Shown here piece after piece: positions 45,093 to 52,473 of a DNA stretch of 64,000 nucleotides. Under the pieces are notes generated by a model that was given only the letters and a program-made list of their open reading frames with translations, did not search any database and was not told the origin of the DNA. Source of the stretch: VGBV01 sp963813725 (GTDB lineage Bacteria; Actinomycetota; Thermoleophilia; Solirubrobacterales; 70-9). The position numbers were made by a program, and so were the translations under genes. Every line of letters starts with the position of its first letter. Position 1 is the first letter of the stretch. The stretch is from positions 62,001 to 126,000 of the forward strand of contig CAWFAI010000015.1 in assembly GCA_963813725.1 (NCBI GenBank), read 5' to 3'.

Positions 45093-45149
45093 GGCTGCCT
45101 TTCCGTCGCGGTCCGTTGGACCGCTGAGGCTAGATGACCAGTGCCTGGC

Positions 45150-46808
45150 TCAGCCGGGGGCGATGCCCAGGTAGGGCAGCGCGAACTCGGCGATCTGCCC
45201 GAACACCGGCGCGGCCACGGCGCCGCCGGTGTGCACCGAGAGCGGCTCGTCCACCATCACCGCCACCAGCAGCTCGGGATCGTCGGCGGGGGCAAACCCG
45301 ACGAAGGAGGCGACGTAGTCGGTCTCCGAGTAGCCGCCGTCGACGGCCTTCTCGGCCGTACCGGTCTTGCCGGCGAGCTCGTAGCCGGGAACCTCGACCT
45401 CCGAAGCGGTGCCGCCGACCGCGAGCACGCCCTCCAGCATCGTTCGCACCTTGTTCGCCGTGGCGGCGCTCATCACGCGCGTCCCGGCGGAGTCGGGCGG
45501 GCGCTGCTCCCCTCCTGCCTCGGCGATCAGCCTGGGGGTCCTCAGGACGCCCCCGTTGGCGATCGCCGCGTAGCCGGCCGCCATCTGCATCGGGGTCACC
45601 GACAGGCCCTGGCCGATCGGCAGGTTGCCCATCGTCGAACCCGAGTACTCGTCGAGCTCGAGCACCAGGCCCTGTTCCTCTCCCGGGAAGCCGACCCCCG
45701 TCGGCTCGCCGAACCCGAAGCGGCGAATCCAGCCGTCGAACTTCTCGGCGCCCACCTCGAGCCCGATCGTGACCGCGCCCACGTTCGAGGACTGGGCCAG
45801 GATCTCGGCGACCGTGGCGTCCATCGGGGGGCGCGCGTGCGCCTCCTCGATCTCGCGGTCGGCGACCTGGATCGTCGAGGGCAGGTGGAAGCTCGTCTCG
45901 GGGGTGACCAGCCCCTCCTCCAGCGCGGCGGCGACGGTGAACGCCTTGAAGGTCGAGCCCGGCTCATAGGTGAAGCCCGTGGCGCGGTTGGCGAGCTGCT
46001 CCGGCTCGACCTCATCGATCTCGTTGGGGTCGAACCCGGGCCAGTTCGCCATCGCCAGGACGTCGCCGGTGTCGGGATCCATGACCACCGCGCTGGCGCC
46101 CGTGGCCGAGAATTGCTCGCCGGCCTCCGCGATCGCCTCCTCGGCGCGGTCCTGAATCGCCGCGTCGATGGTCAGCCTCACGTCGGAGCCAACGCTCGCC
46201 TGCTTGATCGTGTCGAAGCGGATCGGCTCACCACGGGCGTCGTGGACGACCTCCTGCTCGCCGCTCTCCCCGCCCAGCGTCGAATCCAGCGACTGCTCCA
46301 GCCCGGTCAGCCCCTCGTTCTCGGCGCCGACGGCCCCGATCACCTGCGCGGCCAGCGCCCCCTGTGGATAGAGACGACGGCTGTCGGGGAGGGTCGAGAT
46401 GCCCTCGATCTTCAGCTTCTCCACCCGGTCGGCCTGGTCCAGGCTCACCCTCTTGGCCAGGTAGGCGAACCCGGACTCGGGATCGGACAGCGCGTCCTCG
46501 AACTCGAGGCTCGTCCCGGGCAGCACGTCGGCGAGCCGGTCCGCCGTGGCCTCGGGGTCCTTCACCTGGTACGGCGTCGCGATCACGGTGGCCGCGTCCT
46601 CGGAGACCGCCAGCACATTCCCGTTGCGGTCGAGCACCCGGCCGCGCTCGGCGGGGACGGTGACGGTCGTGACCTGCTGGGTGCGGGCGTCGGCGCGCAG
46701 CTCGCCGCCGCGCACGCCCTGCAGCCAGGCTGTGCGCGCCAGGGCCACGCTCAACAGCAGCATGAAGCCGCAGAAGATGAGGCCCAGGCGCCTGTCGATC
46801 AGCCGCAT
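45150..46808 (-). CDS. ftsI: Septal peptidoglycan transpeptidase FtsI (class B PBP)
   Basis: 552 residues, ATG at 46808. A single N-terminal membrane helix (LIFCGFMLLLSVALARTAW), then the PBP dimerisation domain (ERGRVLDRNGNVLAVSED) and the transpeptidase domain: active-site STFK at 285-288, SSN at 340-342 and KTGT at 481-484. It crosslinks septal peptidoglycan together with FtsW. No PASTA domain. Encoded 21 nt after ftsL. Confidence 0.95.
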   Translation of the reverse strand: MRLIDRRLGLIFCGFMLLLSVALARTAWLQGVRGGELRADARTQQVTTVTVPAERGRVLDRNGNVLAVSEDAATVIATPYQVKDPEATADRLADVLPGTSLEFEDALSDPESGFAYLAKRVSLDQADRVEKLKIEGISTLPDSRRLYPQGALAAQVIGAVGAENEGLTGLEQSLDSTLGGESGEQEVVHDARGEPIRFDTIKQASVGSDVRLTIDAAIQDRAEEAIAEAGEQFSATGASAVVMDPDTGDVLAMANWPGFDPNEIDEVEPEQLANRATGFTYEPGSTFKAFTVAAALEEGLVTPETSFHLPSTIQVADREIEEAHARPPMDATVAEILAQSSNVGAVTIGLEVGAEKFDGWIRRFGFGEPTGVGFPGEEQGLVLELDEYSGSTMGNLPIGQGLSVTPMQMAAGYAAIANGGVLRTPRLIAEAGGEQRPPDSAGTRVMSAATANKVRTMLEGVLAVGGTASEVEVPGYELAGKTGTAEKAVDGGYSETDYVASFVGFAPADDPELLVAVMVDEPLSVHTGGAVAAPVFGQIAEFALPYLGIAPG

Positions 46809-46829
46809 GGCCGTCCCGCCGTTCGGCCG

Positions 46830-47609
46830 CTAGAGGCCGACGCCTCCGGTCGCACCTGCGCCCGAAGGCGGAGGAGCCGTGGCCGGCGGCGCGGGCGCGA
46901 CCGGCGCCGGTGCGGCCGGCGGGCTCGGCGGAGTCGAAGCGGGCGGGCTCGGCGCTACCTGCGGCGCCTGCTCGATCGAGGCCGGTGGCGTGGGATCGAC
47001 CGAGGAGTCCTCGTAGCTGAGGACGGTCTCGCCGGAGAGGAGCTTCTCCAGACGCCCGAAGTCGCCGTCCCTGGAGCGCAGGTAGCTGACGTCCGTCGGC
47101 GCGGGCGCGGCCAGGCCGAGCGTCGCCGCCGCATCCTCAACGCGGCTGGCCGAGAGCTGTTCGGCCAGCTCGCCGCGCAGGGCGGAGTTCCGGCGCTCGT
47201 ACTCCTCGATCGCCAGTCCGATGCGTCCCGAGGTCGCGTTGATGGAGAGGCTGACGACGTTGAGCGCGACGATCCCGCCCAGCAGCGCGCACAGCACGGC
47301 GATCCAGCCGCGCCCCGCGGTGAGGCGCACGATCAGGCTCGAGTCCGAGAGGTCGCGCACGGCGCCCGCCGCGCTGACTGCGGCGTGCGGGATCAGCGCC
47401 GCGCCGGCCAGGGCCGGCTGGGCGATCCCCTGCCCTCGCGAGCGCGAGGCCAGGGCGCGGTTGGGACGAGGCTTGCGCCGCGGCGCCGCCTTGCGGGCGG
47501 TCGTCCGGCGGGCGGGGGCGGGCCGCGAGGGAGCGCGCCGTGCTGGGGCGCGCCGCGCCGGGGCCTTGCGCGCCGGCTGGCGCCGGGGGGCAAGCGCGGG
47601 GGCGCCCAT
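46830..47609 (-). CDS. ftsL: FtsL-like divisome membrane protein
   Basis: 259 residues from ATG at 47609, overlapping the rsmH stop (TGATG). Layout: ~80-residue Arg/Ala/Pro-rich basic cytoplasmic tail, one membrane helix (GWIAVLCALLGGIVALNVVS), a short periplasmic coiled coil (LAIEEYERRNSALRGELAEQ, SRVEDAAATLGLAAP) and an unusually long Pro/Ala-rich C-terminal tail. The position between rsmH and ftsI and the single-helix plus coiled-coil plan match FtsL; sequence identity in this family is low. Its partners would be FtsB and FtsQ. Confidence 0.8.
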   Translation of the reverse strand: MGAPALAPRRQPARKAPARRAPARRAPSRPAPARRTTARKAAPRRKPRPNRALASRSRGQGIAQPALAGAALIPHAAVSAAGAVRDLSDSSLIVRLTAGRGWIAVLCALLGGIVALNVVSLSINATSGRIGLAIEEYERRNSALRGELAEQLSASRVEDAAATLGLAAPAPTDVSYLRSRDGDFGRLEKLLSGETVLSYEDSSVDPTPPASIEQAPQVAPSPPASTPPSPPAAPAPVAPAPPATAPPPSGAGATGGVGL

Positions 47610-48682
47610 CAGCGGTGGCCCCCGTTGCCGCTTCCGTTCCCGTTCGGCTCGCCCGGCTCGCGGTCGCGCAGCTTGCGGGCGGCGCGCAGGTGCGCCGAGG
47701 CGGAGCGCGGGTTGCGCTCGATCTCCTCGGGTGTCGGGGCCAGCGCACGCTTGGTCAGCAGCTCGGCCTCGGGCTCGCGCCCGCAGACGCAGACGGGGAT
47801 CTCCGGCGGGCAGATGCAGCCCCGGGCGCGATCGGCCAGGAAGCGCTTCACGCGGCGGTCCTCGAGCGAGTGAAAGGAGATCGCGCCCAGCCGGCCCTCG
47901 ACCGCCAGCAGCTGCCAGGCCAGCGGCAGCGCCCTGTCCAAAGCCTCGAGCTCGCCGTTGACGGCGATCCGGATCGCCTGGAAGGCGCGCTTGGCGGGGT
48001 GCCCACGGCCGAAGCGGTCCGACGGCGGCACCGCCGCCTTGATCGCCGACACGAGCTCGGCGGTGGTCTCGATCGGGCGGCGGCGGACGATCTCCCGCGC
48101 CATCGAGCCGGCGCGGCGCTCCTCGCCGAACTCGCGCAGCACGCGCGCGATCCGCTCCTGCGGCCACTCGTTCACGATCTCCGCGGCCGAAAGCCGCTGC
48201 TCGGGGTCCATGCGCATGTCCAGCGGGGCGTCGTAGGCGTAGGAGAAGCCGCGCTCCCAGTTGTCCACCTGCATCGAGGACATGCCGAGGTCGAAGACGA
48301 TGCCGTCCGGGCGAACTCCCTCGCCGCGCAGGCCCTCCAGGGCCGGGGCGAAGTCCGAGCGCAGGAACCTGGTGCGCGAGGGGGCGTCGGCCGAGAACGA
48401 CCGCCAGCGCTCCTCGCTCGCGGGGTCGCGGTCGACGGCGATCAGCTCGCCGTCGGGGCCGAGGCGCTCGGCGATCAGGCGCGCGTGCCCGCCCGCGCCG
48501 AAGGTGCAGTCCAGGAAGGTCTCGCCGGGCTGGGGATCGAGGATCTCGACCAGCTCGGCCGGCAGCACTGGCTCGTGATCGGGTGGCACGTAGGCAATGT
48601 TCGCCGCTGCGGCGCCTCTACCCGCCCCCGCCCCCGCATCCCCTTGGGTCGCTCTGCCTGGCTTCGCGATCACCCGCGCCAT
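47609..48682 (-). CDS. rsmH: 16S rRNA (cytosine-1402-N4)-methyltransferase
   Basis: 357 residues, ATG at 48682. SAM-dependent methylase: HEPVLPAELVEIL, FLDCTFGAGGHARLIAERLG (SAM motif I), VFDLGMSSMQVDNWERGFSY, HPAKRAFQAIRIAVNGELEA and ISFHSLEDRRVKRF. It methylates C1402 in the ribosomal P site. An extra Gly/Ala-rich stretch precedes the conserved VPPDHEPVL. Second gene of the dcw operon, immediately after mraZ. Older name mraW. Confidence 0.95.
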   Translation of the reverse strand: MARVIAKPGRATQGDAGAGAGRGAAAANIAYVPPDHEPVLPAELVEILDPQPGETFLDCTFGAGGHARLIAERLGPDGELIAVDRDPASEERWRSFSADAPSRTRFLRSDFAPALEGLRGEGVRPDGIVFDLGMSSMQVDNWERGFSYAYDAPLDMRMDPEQRLSAAEIVNEWPQERIARVLREFGEERRAGSMAREIVRRRPIETTAELVSAIKAAVPPSDRFGRGHPAKRAFQAIRIAVNGELEALDRALPLAWQLLAVEGRLGAISFHSLEDRRVKRFLADRARGCICPPEIPVCVCGREPEAELLTKRALAPTPEEIERNPRSASAHLRAARKLRDREPGEPNGNGSGNGGHR

Positions 48683-48683
48683 C

Positions 48684-49142
48684 TCAGCCCTCGCTTCCCG
48701 TCGCCGGGTTCATCTTTCCGGCGTAGCCCTCGGCGACCTCGGTCACGGTCTCCTTGGTATCGGCCCGGAACTCGGGCCAGCGCTCGGCGCTCCATACCTC
48801 GATGTAGTCGCGCATCCCCAGCAGCACGCAGCCGCCGGCCAGGCCGGCGTGCTCGACCAGGTGCTTGGGGACGTGGACACGGCCCGCCGAGTCCAGCTTC
48901 TCGTCGTCGGCGTTGCCGAAGAAGTGGCGGCGCATCTTGCGCCCGTCGGCCGAGAGCGGGTTGGCGCCGCCCAGGATCTCGGCGCTGAAGCCCTCGTAGC
49001 TCTTGGCCGGAAACATCCAGACGCAGGGGTCGAGTCCCGCCAGCAGAATGACTCCATCCGAGAGCGCTTTGCGGAACTTCGACGGGACCGTGAGCCGGTC
49101 CTTGGCGTCCAGGTTGTGTTCGAACTGACCGAGAAACGACAA
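48684..49142 (-). CDS. mraZ: Transcriptional regulator MraZ
   Basis: 152 residues, TTG at 49142 with AGGAAGG about 6 nt upstream. Two SpoVT-AbrB-type DNA-binding repeats: FLGQFEHNLDAKDRLTVPSK (DxKxR motif) and FFGNADDEKLDSAGRVHVPK. MraZ binds TGGGN repeats and represses the dcw operon in other bacteria; matching boxes occur upstream (see regulatory feature). First gene of the dcw cluster. Confidence 0.95.
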   Translation of the reverse strand: MSFLGQFEHNLDAKDRLTVPSKFRKALSDGVILLAGLDPCVWMFPAKSYEGFSAEILGGANPLSADGRKMRRHFFGNADDEKLDSAGRVHVPKHLVEHAGLAGGCVLLGMRDYIEVWSAERWPEFRADTKETVTEVAEGYAGKMNPATGSEG

Positions 49143-49248
49143 CTGCGCCTTCCTCTCCGAAGTTCGAGTCGGCCATTCCGGTTCGGAGCGGGCCGGGGAG
49201 GTGAAGTGGGAGGAGCTTCACCACCCCGGCCCTTTGACCAACTCGAAG

Positions 49249-49281
49249 CGGCACAGTAACCCACTCTGCCCCACTTCGCAA
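49249..49281 (-). promoter_or_regulatory. mraZ promoter with MraZ boxes
   Basis: In transcript sense a -35-like TTGCGA (49276-49281), a 17-nt spacer and a -10-like TACTGT (49253-49258) are visible. The spacer carries TGGGG (49269-49273) and TGGGT (49259-49263), spaced exactly 5 nt, with a degenerate third box TGCCG (49249-49253). TGGGN-N5-TGGGN is the MraZ recognition pattern known from E. coli and mollicutes. The layout places MraZ across RNA polymerase contacts, predicting autorepression. The leader to the TTG start is about 105 nt. Confidence 0.7.
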
Positions 49282-49451
49282 CACAACCACACACGCGGCA
49301 TTGGATCGGATCCGTCGGACGGAATTGCTACCCGCCCCGAAAACGCCTGAATTTGGCTCTGTAGCGCGGTTTGCGGGCCCGGTGCGGAGGCCCGTAAAAG
49401 CGGCTGGGGAAGGCGCCGGCTGCAAGCCGCATTGCAGTCCACCCCCGGGGT

Positions 49452-49488
49452 TGGCGGGTTAGTCACGCATAGCGCCACTAACCCGCCA
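49452..49488. repeat. Palindromic hairpin element, copy B (between tadC and mraZ)
   Basis: TGGCGGGTTAGT (49452-49463) and ACTAACCCGCCA (49477-49488) are perfect 12-bp arms; the 13-nt centre contains GC-ATA-GC. It shares the centre GCATAGC and the ACCCGCC arm with copy A at 39951-39990. It lies about 90 nt beyond the tadC stop, so it could end the tad transcript, though there is no T-tract. Function inferred from position only. Confidence 0.55.
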
Positions 49489-49579
49489 CCAACGGGAGCC
49501 CTGGGCTCCCCGCCTTCCCCAGCCCGGTTTTCCATAGCCGCGGCGCCTGTGGGCTCGCCCGCTTCCCCAGCCGGTTTCC

Positions 49580-50410
49580 TCAGAGACCCGCCAGGAACCG
49601 GTCCACGTTCGCCAGCAGGCCCGCGGCGATCATCAGCAGCACGGAGGGAACCAGCAGCAGCGCGACCGCGAGTTGGATCTTGGGCGCGGCGCGGGCTGCG
49701 TGCTCCTCGACCCGCCGGCTCTGCGAGGCGCGCAGCGCGTTCGCCTGCTCGGAGAGCTGCTCGGCGAGCGGGGAGCCGAAGCGCCGCGAGCGGTCGATGA
49801 CGCCGCACATGCCCGCGACCTCCGGGATCGGGACGCGGCGGCGCAGCCCCGCGAGCAGCTCGCGCTGCGGCGCGCCGCACGACTCCTCGGCCGCCAGCAC
49901 GGCGAGCTCAGCGGCGAGCGGTCCCTCTCCCCCGCCCAGCTCGGCCATCCCGGCGCTGGGGCTGCGCCCGGCCGCCGCTCCGACCGCCAGCAGATCGAGC
50001 GCATCCGGCAGCGCCGCCCGCAGCGCACGCAACCGGGCGCGCGCGCGGCGCTCCAGCCACGCATCGGGAGCCAGGAACCCGGCCACCGGCATCGCCAGCC
50101 CGACAAGCAGCGAGAGCCGTCCGGGCGCGGCCGGAGCCGCCAGCGCCCCGATCAGCAGGCCCAGCAGCGCGCATCCGAGCTTGGCCCAGACCAGCGCTGA
50201 GACCGGGAGGTGAGCGGCCATCCCCGAGCGGGCCAGCCGCGCCTGCAGCCCCAGTCGCGCAAGCAGAATGGACGCAAGCGCGTCGGGCGCCGGGATCCAG
50301 CCGGAGGTTCGCGGGTCGGCGACCCCGCGCCCCGCCAGCAGCTCGCGTGCCGCCGCCAGGCCCAATGCGGCGGCGGCCAGGAGCAGGGCGATCGGAACGG
50401 CCGCTCCCAC
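49580..50410 (-). CDS. tadC: TadC-like inner-membrane platform protein (T2SSF domain)
   Basis: 276 residues from GTG at 50410 (VGAAVPIALLLAAAALGLAA), one nt after the tadB stop; longer in-frame starts run into tadB. Membrane segments lie at the N-terminus, near LVWAKLGCALLGLLIGAL and at the C-terminus (IQLAVALLLVPSVLLMIAAGL). The T2SSF-like cytoplasmic part includes LPDALDLLAVGAAAGRSPSA and FGSPLAEQLSEQANALR. It is one of two platform proteins of Tad (Flp pilus) secretion systems. Confidence 0.83.
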   Translation of the reverse strand: MGAAVPIALLLAAAALGLAAARELLAGRGVADPRTSGWIPAPDALASILLARLGLQARLARSGMAAHLPVSALVWAKLGCALLGLLIGALAAPAAPGRLSLLVGLAMPVAGFLAPDAWLERRARARLRALRAALPDALDLLAVGAAAGRSPSAGMAELGGGEGPLAAELAVLAAEESCGAPQRELLAGLRRRVPIPEVAGMCGVIDRSRRFGSPLAEQLSEQANALRASQSRRVEEHAARAAPKIQLAVALLLVPSVLLMIAAGLLANVDRFLAGL

Positions 50411-50411
50411 C

Positions 50412-51260
50412 TCACTCCTGAGTGCGGCCGAGCCGGCGAATCGCAACGAACCCGGCCAGCTGCAGCCCAGCGGCGGCCGCAAGCATCGCCGCGGCCGCGG
50501 GGTCGGAGAGCACGGCGGCGACGAAGCCAGGCTCGAGCAGCTCGGCGAACAGGGTCGCGCCCAGTGGCAGGGCGACCACCAGCAGGCCGGTGAAGCGCGC
50601 CTGGGTCGTCGCGGCGCGAGCCTCGTCGGCGACCCGGTCGCGCTCGGCCGAGGCGAGCCCGAGCCTCCGCATCAGCCCGGCGATGTCGCCGCCCGCGGCC
50701 TGCTGGCTCAGCAGTGCCTGGCCGAGAGCGTCCACGCGGGGCGAGCGCAGCCGCCCCCGAAGGGCGCCCAGCGCCTCGGCCGTCGACGCGCCCATCTCCA
50801 GGTCCGCCCGCACGCGAGCGAGCTCGGCGGCGGGCGGGCCCTGCAGGGAGTCCGCGGCGGCCCCGAGCGCGGCGCGAATCGAGCGCCCGCCCGAGATCGC
50901 GTCGGCGACCGCGGAGGCGATCGCCGGTATCGAGCGCTCCACCGTCCTCCGGTAGCGCTCCCGGCGCCGCGCCAGGAGCCAACCCACCGCGGCGGGTCCG
51001 GCCGCCGCCAGTGTCGCCAGCGGCCCGGGGCCGGCAAGGAAGAGCGCGACCGCGAGGATCGCGGCGCTGCCCAGCAGCGCCAGTCGTCTCCGTTCCTCGG
51101 CGCTGGGCGCGTAGCCCTCCCTGCCGGCGCGCTGGAGGGGCCGCAGCGCCCATGTCAGCCAGGCCAGCAGCCGCGGCGCCGCCAGCAGCGACTCGCGCGC
51201 CGCGACCGCCAGCAACCCGCCCGCCAGCGCCGCGAGGGCGATCAGGGCAGCGTCGGCCAC
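50412..51260 (-). CDS. tadB: TadB-like inner-membrane platform protein (T2SSF domain)
   Basis: 282 residues, GTG at 51260, overlapping the tadA end by 19 nt. T2SSF pattern: RSIPAIASAVADAISGGRSI, LGQALLSQQAAGGDIAGLMR and a final membrane pair (FTGLLVVALPLGATLFAEL, AAAGLQLAGFVAI). It partners TadC in the membrane platform on which the TadA ATPase works. Very Ala/Leu-rich, as usual for actinobacterial Tad genes. Confidence 0.85.
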   Translation of the reverse strand: MADAALIALAALAGGLLAVAARESLLAAPRLLAWLTWALRPLQRAGREGYAPSAEERRRLALLGSAAILAVALFLAGPGPLATLAAAGPAAVGWLLARRRERYRRTVERSIPAIASAVADAISGGRSIRAALGAAADSLQGPPAAELARVRADLEMGASTAEALGALRGRLRSPRVDALGQALLSQQAAGGDIAGLMRRLGLASAERDRVADEARAATTQARFTGLLVVALPLGATLFAELLEPGFVAAVLSDPAAAAMLAAAAGLQLAGFVAIRRLGRTQE

Positions 51261-52417
51261 GCCGCCTCCGCGTCCCGGCCGCCGCGATAGACCTCGCGCA
51301 CGCCCACCGAACCGGCGCTGCGCACCACTTCGCTCACCTCGACCACGCGGCGGGAGCCGTCGCTGAGCCGGGCCAGGTGCACCACCAGGTCGATGCCGCG
51401 GCCCACCTGCTCGCGGATCGCCTCGTGAGGAAGCCCGACGCCGGCCATCAGGGCCAGCGTCTCGACCCTGCGCAGCGCGTCCTCGGGTGAGTTCGCGTGG
51501 ACGGTGGAGAGCGCCCCCTCGTGCCCGGTGTTGAGCGCCGTCAGCAGGTCCAGGGCCTCCGACCCGCGCACCTCCCCGATCACGATCCGGTCGGGGCGCA
51601 TGCGCAGGGCGTTGCGGAGCAGGTCGCGGACCGTCACCTGGCCGCGGCCCTCGACGTTCGCCGGGCGGCTCTCGAGCCTGACCACGTGCGGCTGGCGAAG
51701 CTGCAGCTCGGCCGCGTCCTCGATCGTGATCACCCGCTCGGCGGGGTCGATGAAAGCCGAGAGCGCGTTCAGCAGCGTCGTCTTGCCAGAGCCCGTGCCG
51801 CCGCTGATCAGGACGCTCCGCCGCGCCTCGACCGCGGCCGCGAGCTGGTCGCGCAGGCCTTCGGTGACCGTGCCGAGCTCGACCAGCTCGTCCGGCCCCG
51901 GCCGCACCGCGGTGAAGCGCCGGATCGAGAGCGATGCGCCGTCCACCGCCAGCGGCGGGATCACCACATGCACCCGCGATCCGTCGGCGAGGCGCGCATC
52001 GACCATCGGGCTGAGCTCGTCCACCCGCCTGCCCAGCGGCGCCAGGATGCGCTCGATCGCGTCCATCAGGGCCTGCGGGGACTCGAAGCGGACCTCGGCG
52101 GGCTCGATGCGGCCCGCCCGCTCGACGTACACGCGGTCCGGGCCGTTGACCATCACCTCCTCGACCTCGGGGTCGGCCAGCACCTCCTCCAGCGGACCCA
52201 GGCCGACCGCCTCGCGCAGGATCAGCTCGGCCAGGCGCTCGCGGGTGGCGGGCTGGAGCATCGCGGCGCGCTCCTCCACCAGCGAGCGGATCGCCTCGCC
52301 GATCGGCGCGCCGTCAGCCCGGCCGGACGCGGCATCGGCGCGACGCCGCTCCAGCAGTTGCTCGCGCAACGCTGCCGCCAGCGCGTCCATGTGCCTGCTC
52401 CTCACGCGGTCCTCCAT
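51242..52417 (-). CDS. tadA: Tad secretion ATPase (TadA/CpaF)
   Basis: 391 residues, ATG at 52417 (an in-frame ATG nine codons later is possible). Secretion ATPase motifs: EEVMVNGPDRVYVER, Walker A ISGGTGSGKTTLLNALSAF, Asp box ITIEDAAELQL, Walker B MRPDRIVIGEVRGSEALDLL and His box HEGALSTVHANSPEDALRR. It drives assembly of Flp/Tad pili or competence-like pili. First gene of the tadABC operon. No pilin, prepilin peptidase, TadZ or secretin is seen in the window. Confidence 0.93.
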   Translation of the reverse strand: MEDRVRSRHMDALAAALREQLLERRRADAASGRADGAPIGEAIRSLVEERAAMLQPATRERLAELILREAVGLGPLEEVLADPEVEEVMVNGPDRVYVERAGRIEPAEVRFESPQALMDAIERILAPLGRRVDELSPMVDARLADGSRVHVVIPPLAVDGASLSIRRFTAVRPGPDELVELGTVTEGLRDQLAAAVEARRSVLISGGTGSGKTTLLNALSAFIDPAERVITIEDAAELQLRQPHVVRLESRPANVEGRGQVTVRDLLRNALRMRPDRIVIGEVRGSEALDLLTALNTGHEGALSTVHANSPEDALRRVETLALMAGVGLPHEAIREQVGRGIDLVVHLARLSDGSRRVVEVSEVVRSAGSVGVREVYRGGRDAEAAWPTLP

Positions 52418-52473
52418 GAACGTGTGAGGCCCGGGAGCGAGCGCCTCTCCCCCAGGCGTCAGAATCCCGCGGC

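Larger units (their letters stand above)
49143..49579. other. 437-nt intergenic region between tadC and mraZ
   Basis: The largest gene-free stretch of the window. In order from the mraZ side it holds the mraZ leader, the promoter with MraZ boxes, a ~150-nt stretch where I see nothing distinctive, and the palindrome at 49452-49488 close to the tadC end. Short ORFs here lack codon character and ribosome sites, so no protein is proposed. Confidence 0.6.

Noticed and set aside
45141..47873. Plus-strand open frame of ~900 codons opposite ftsI-ftsL
   Set aside because: Antisense shadow; the minus strand holds clear PBP motifs.
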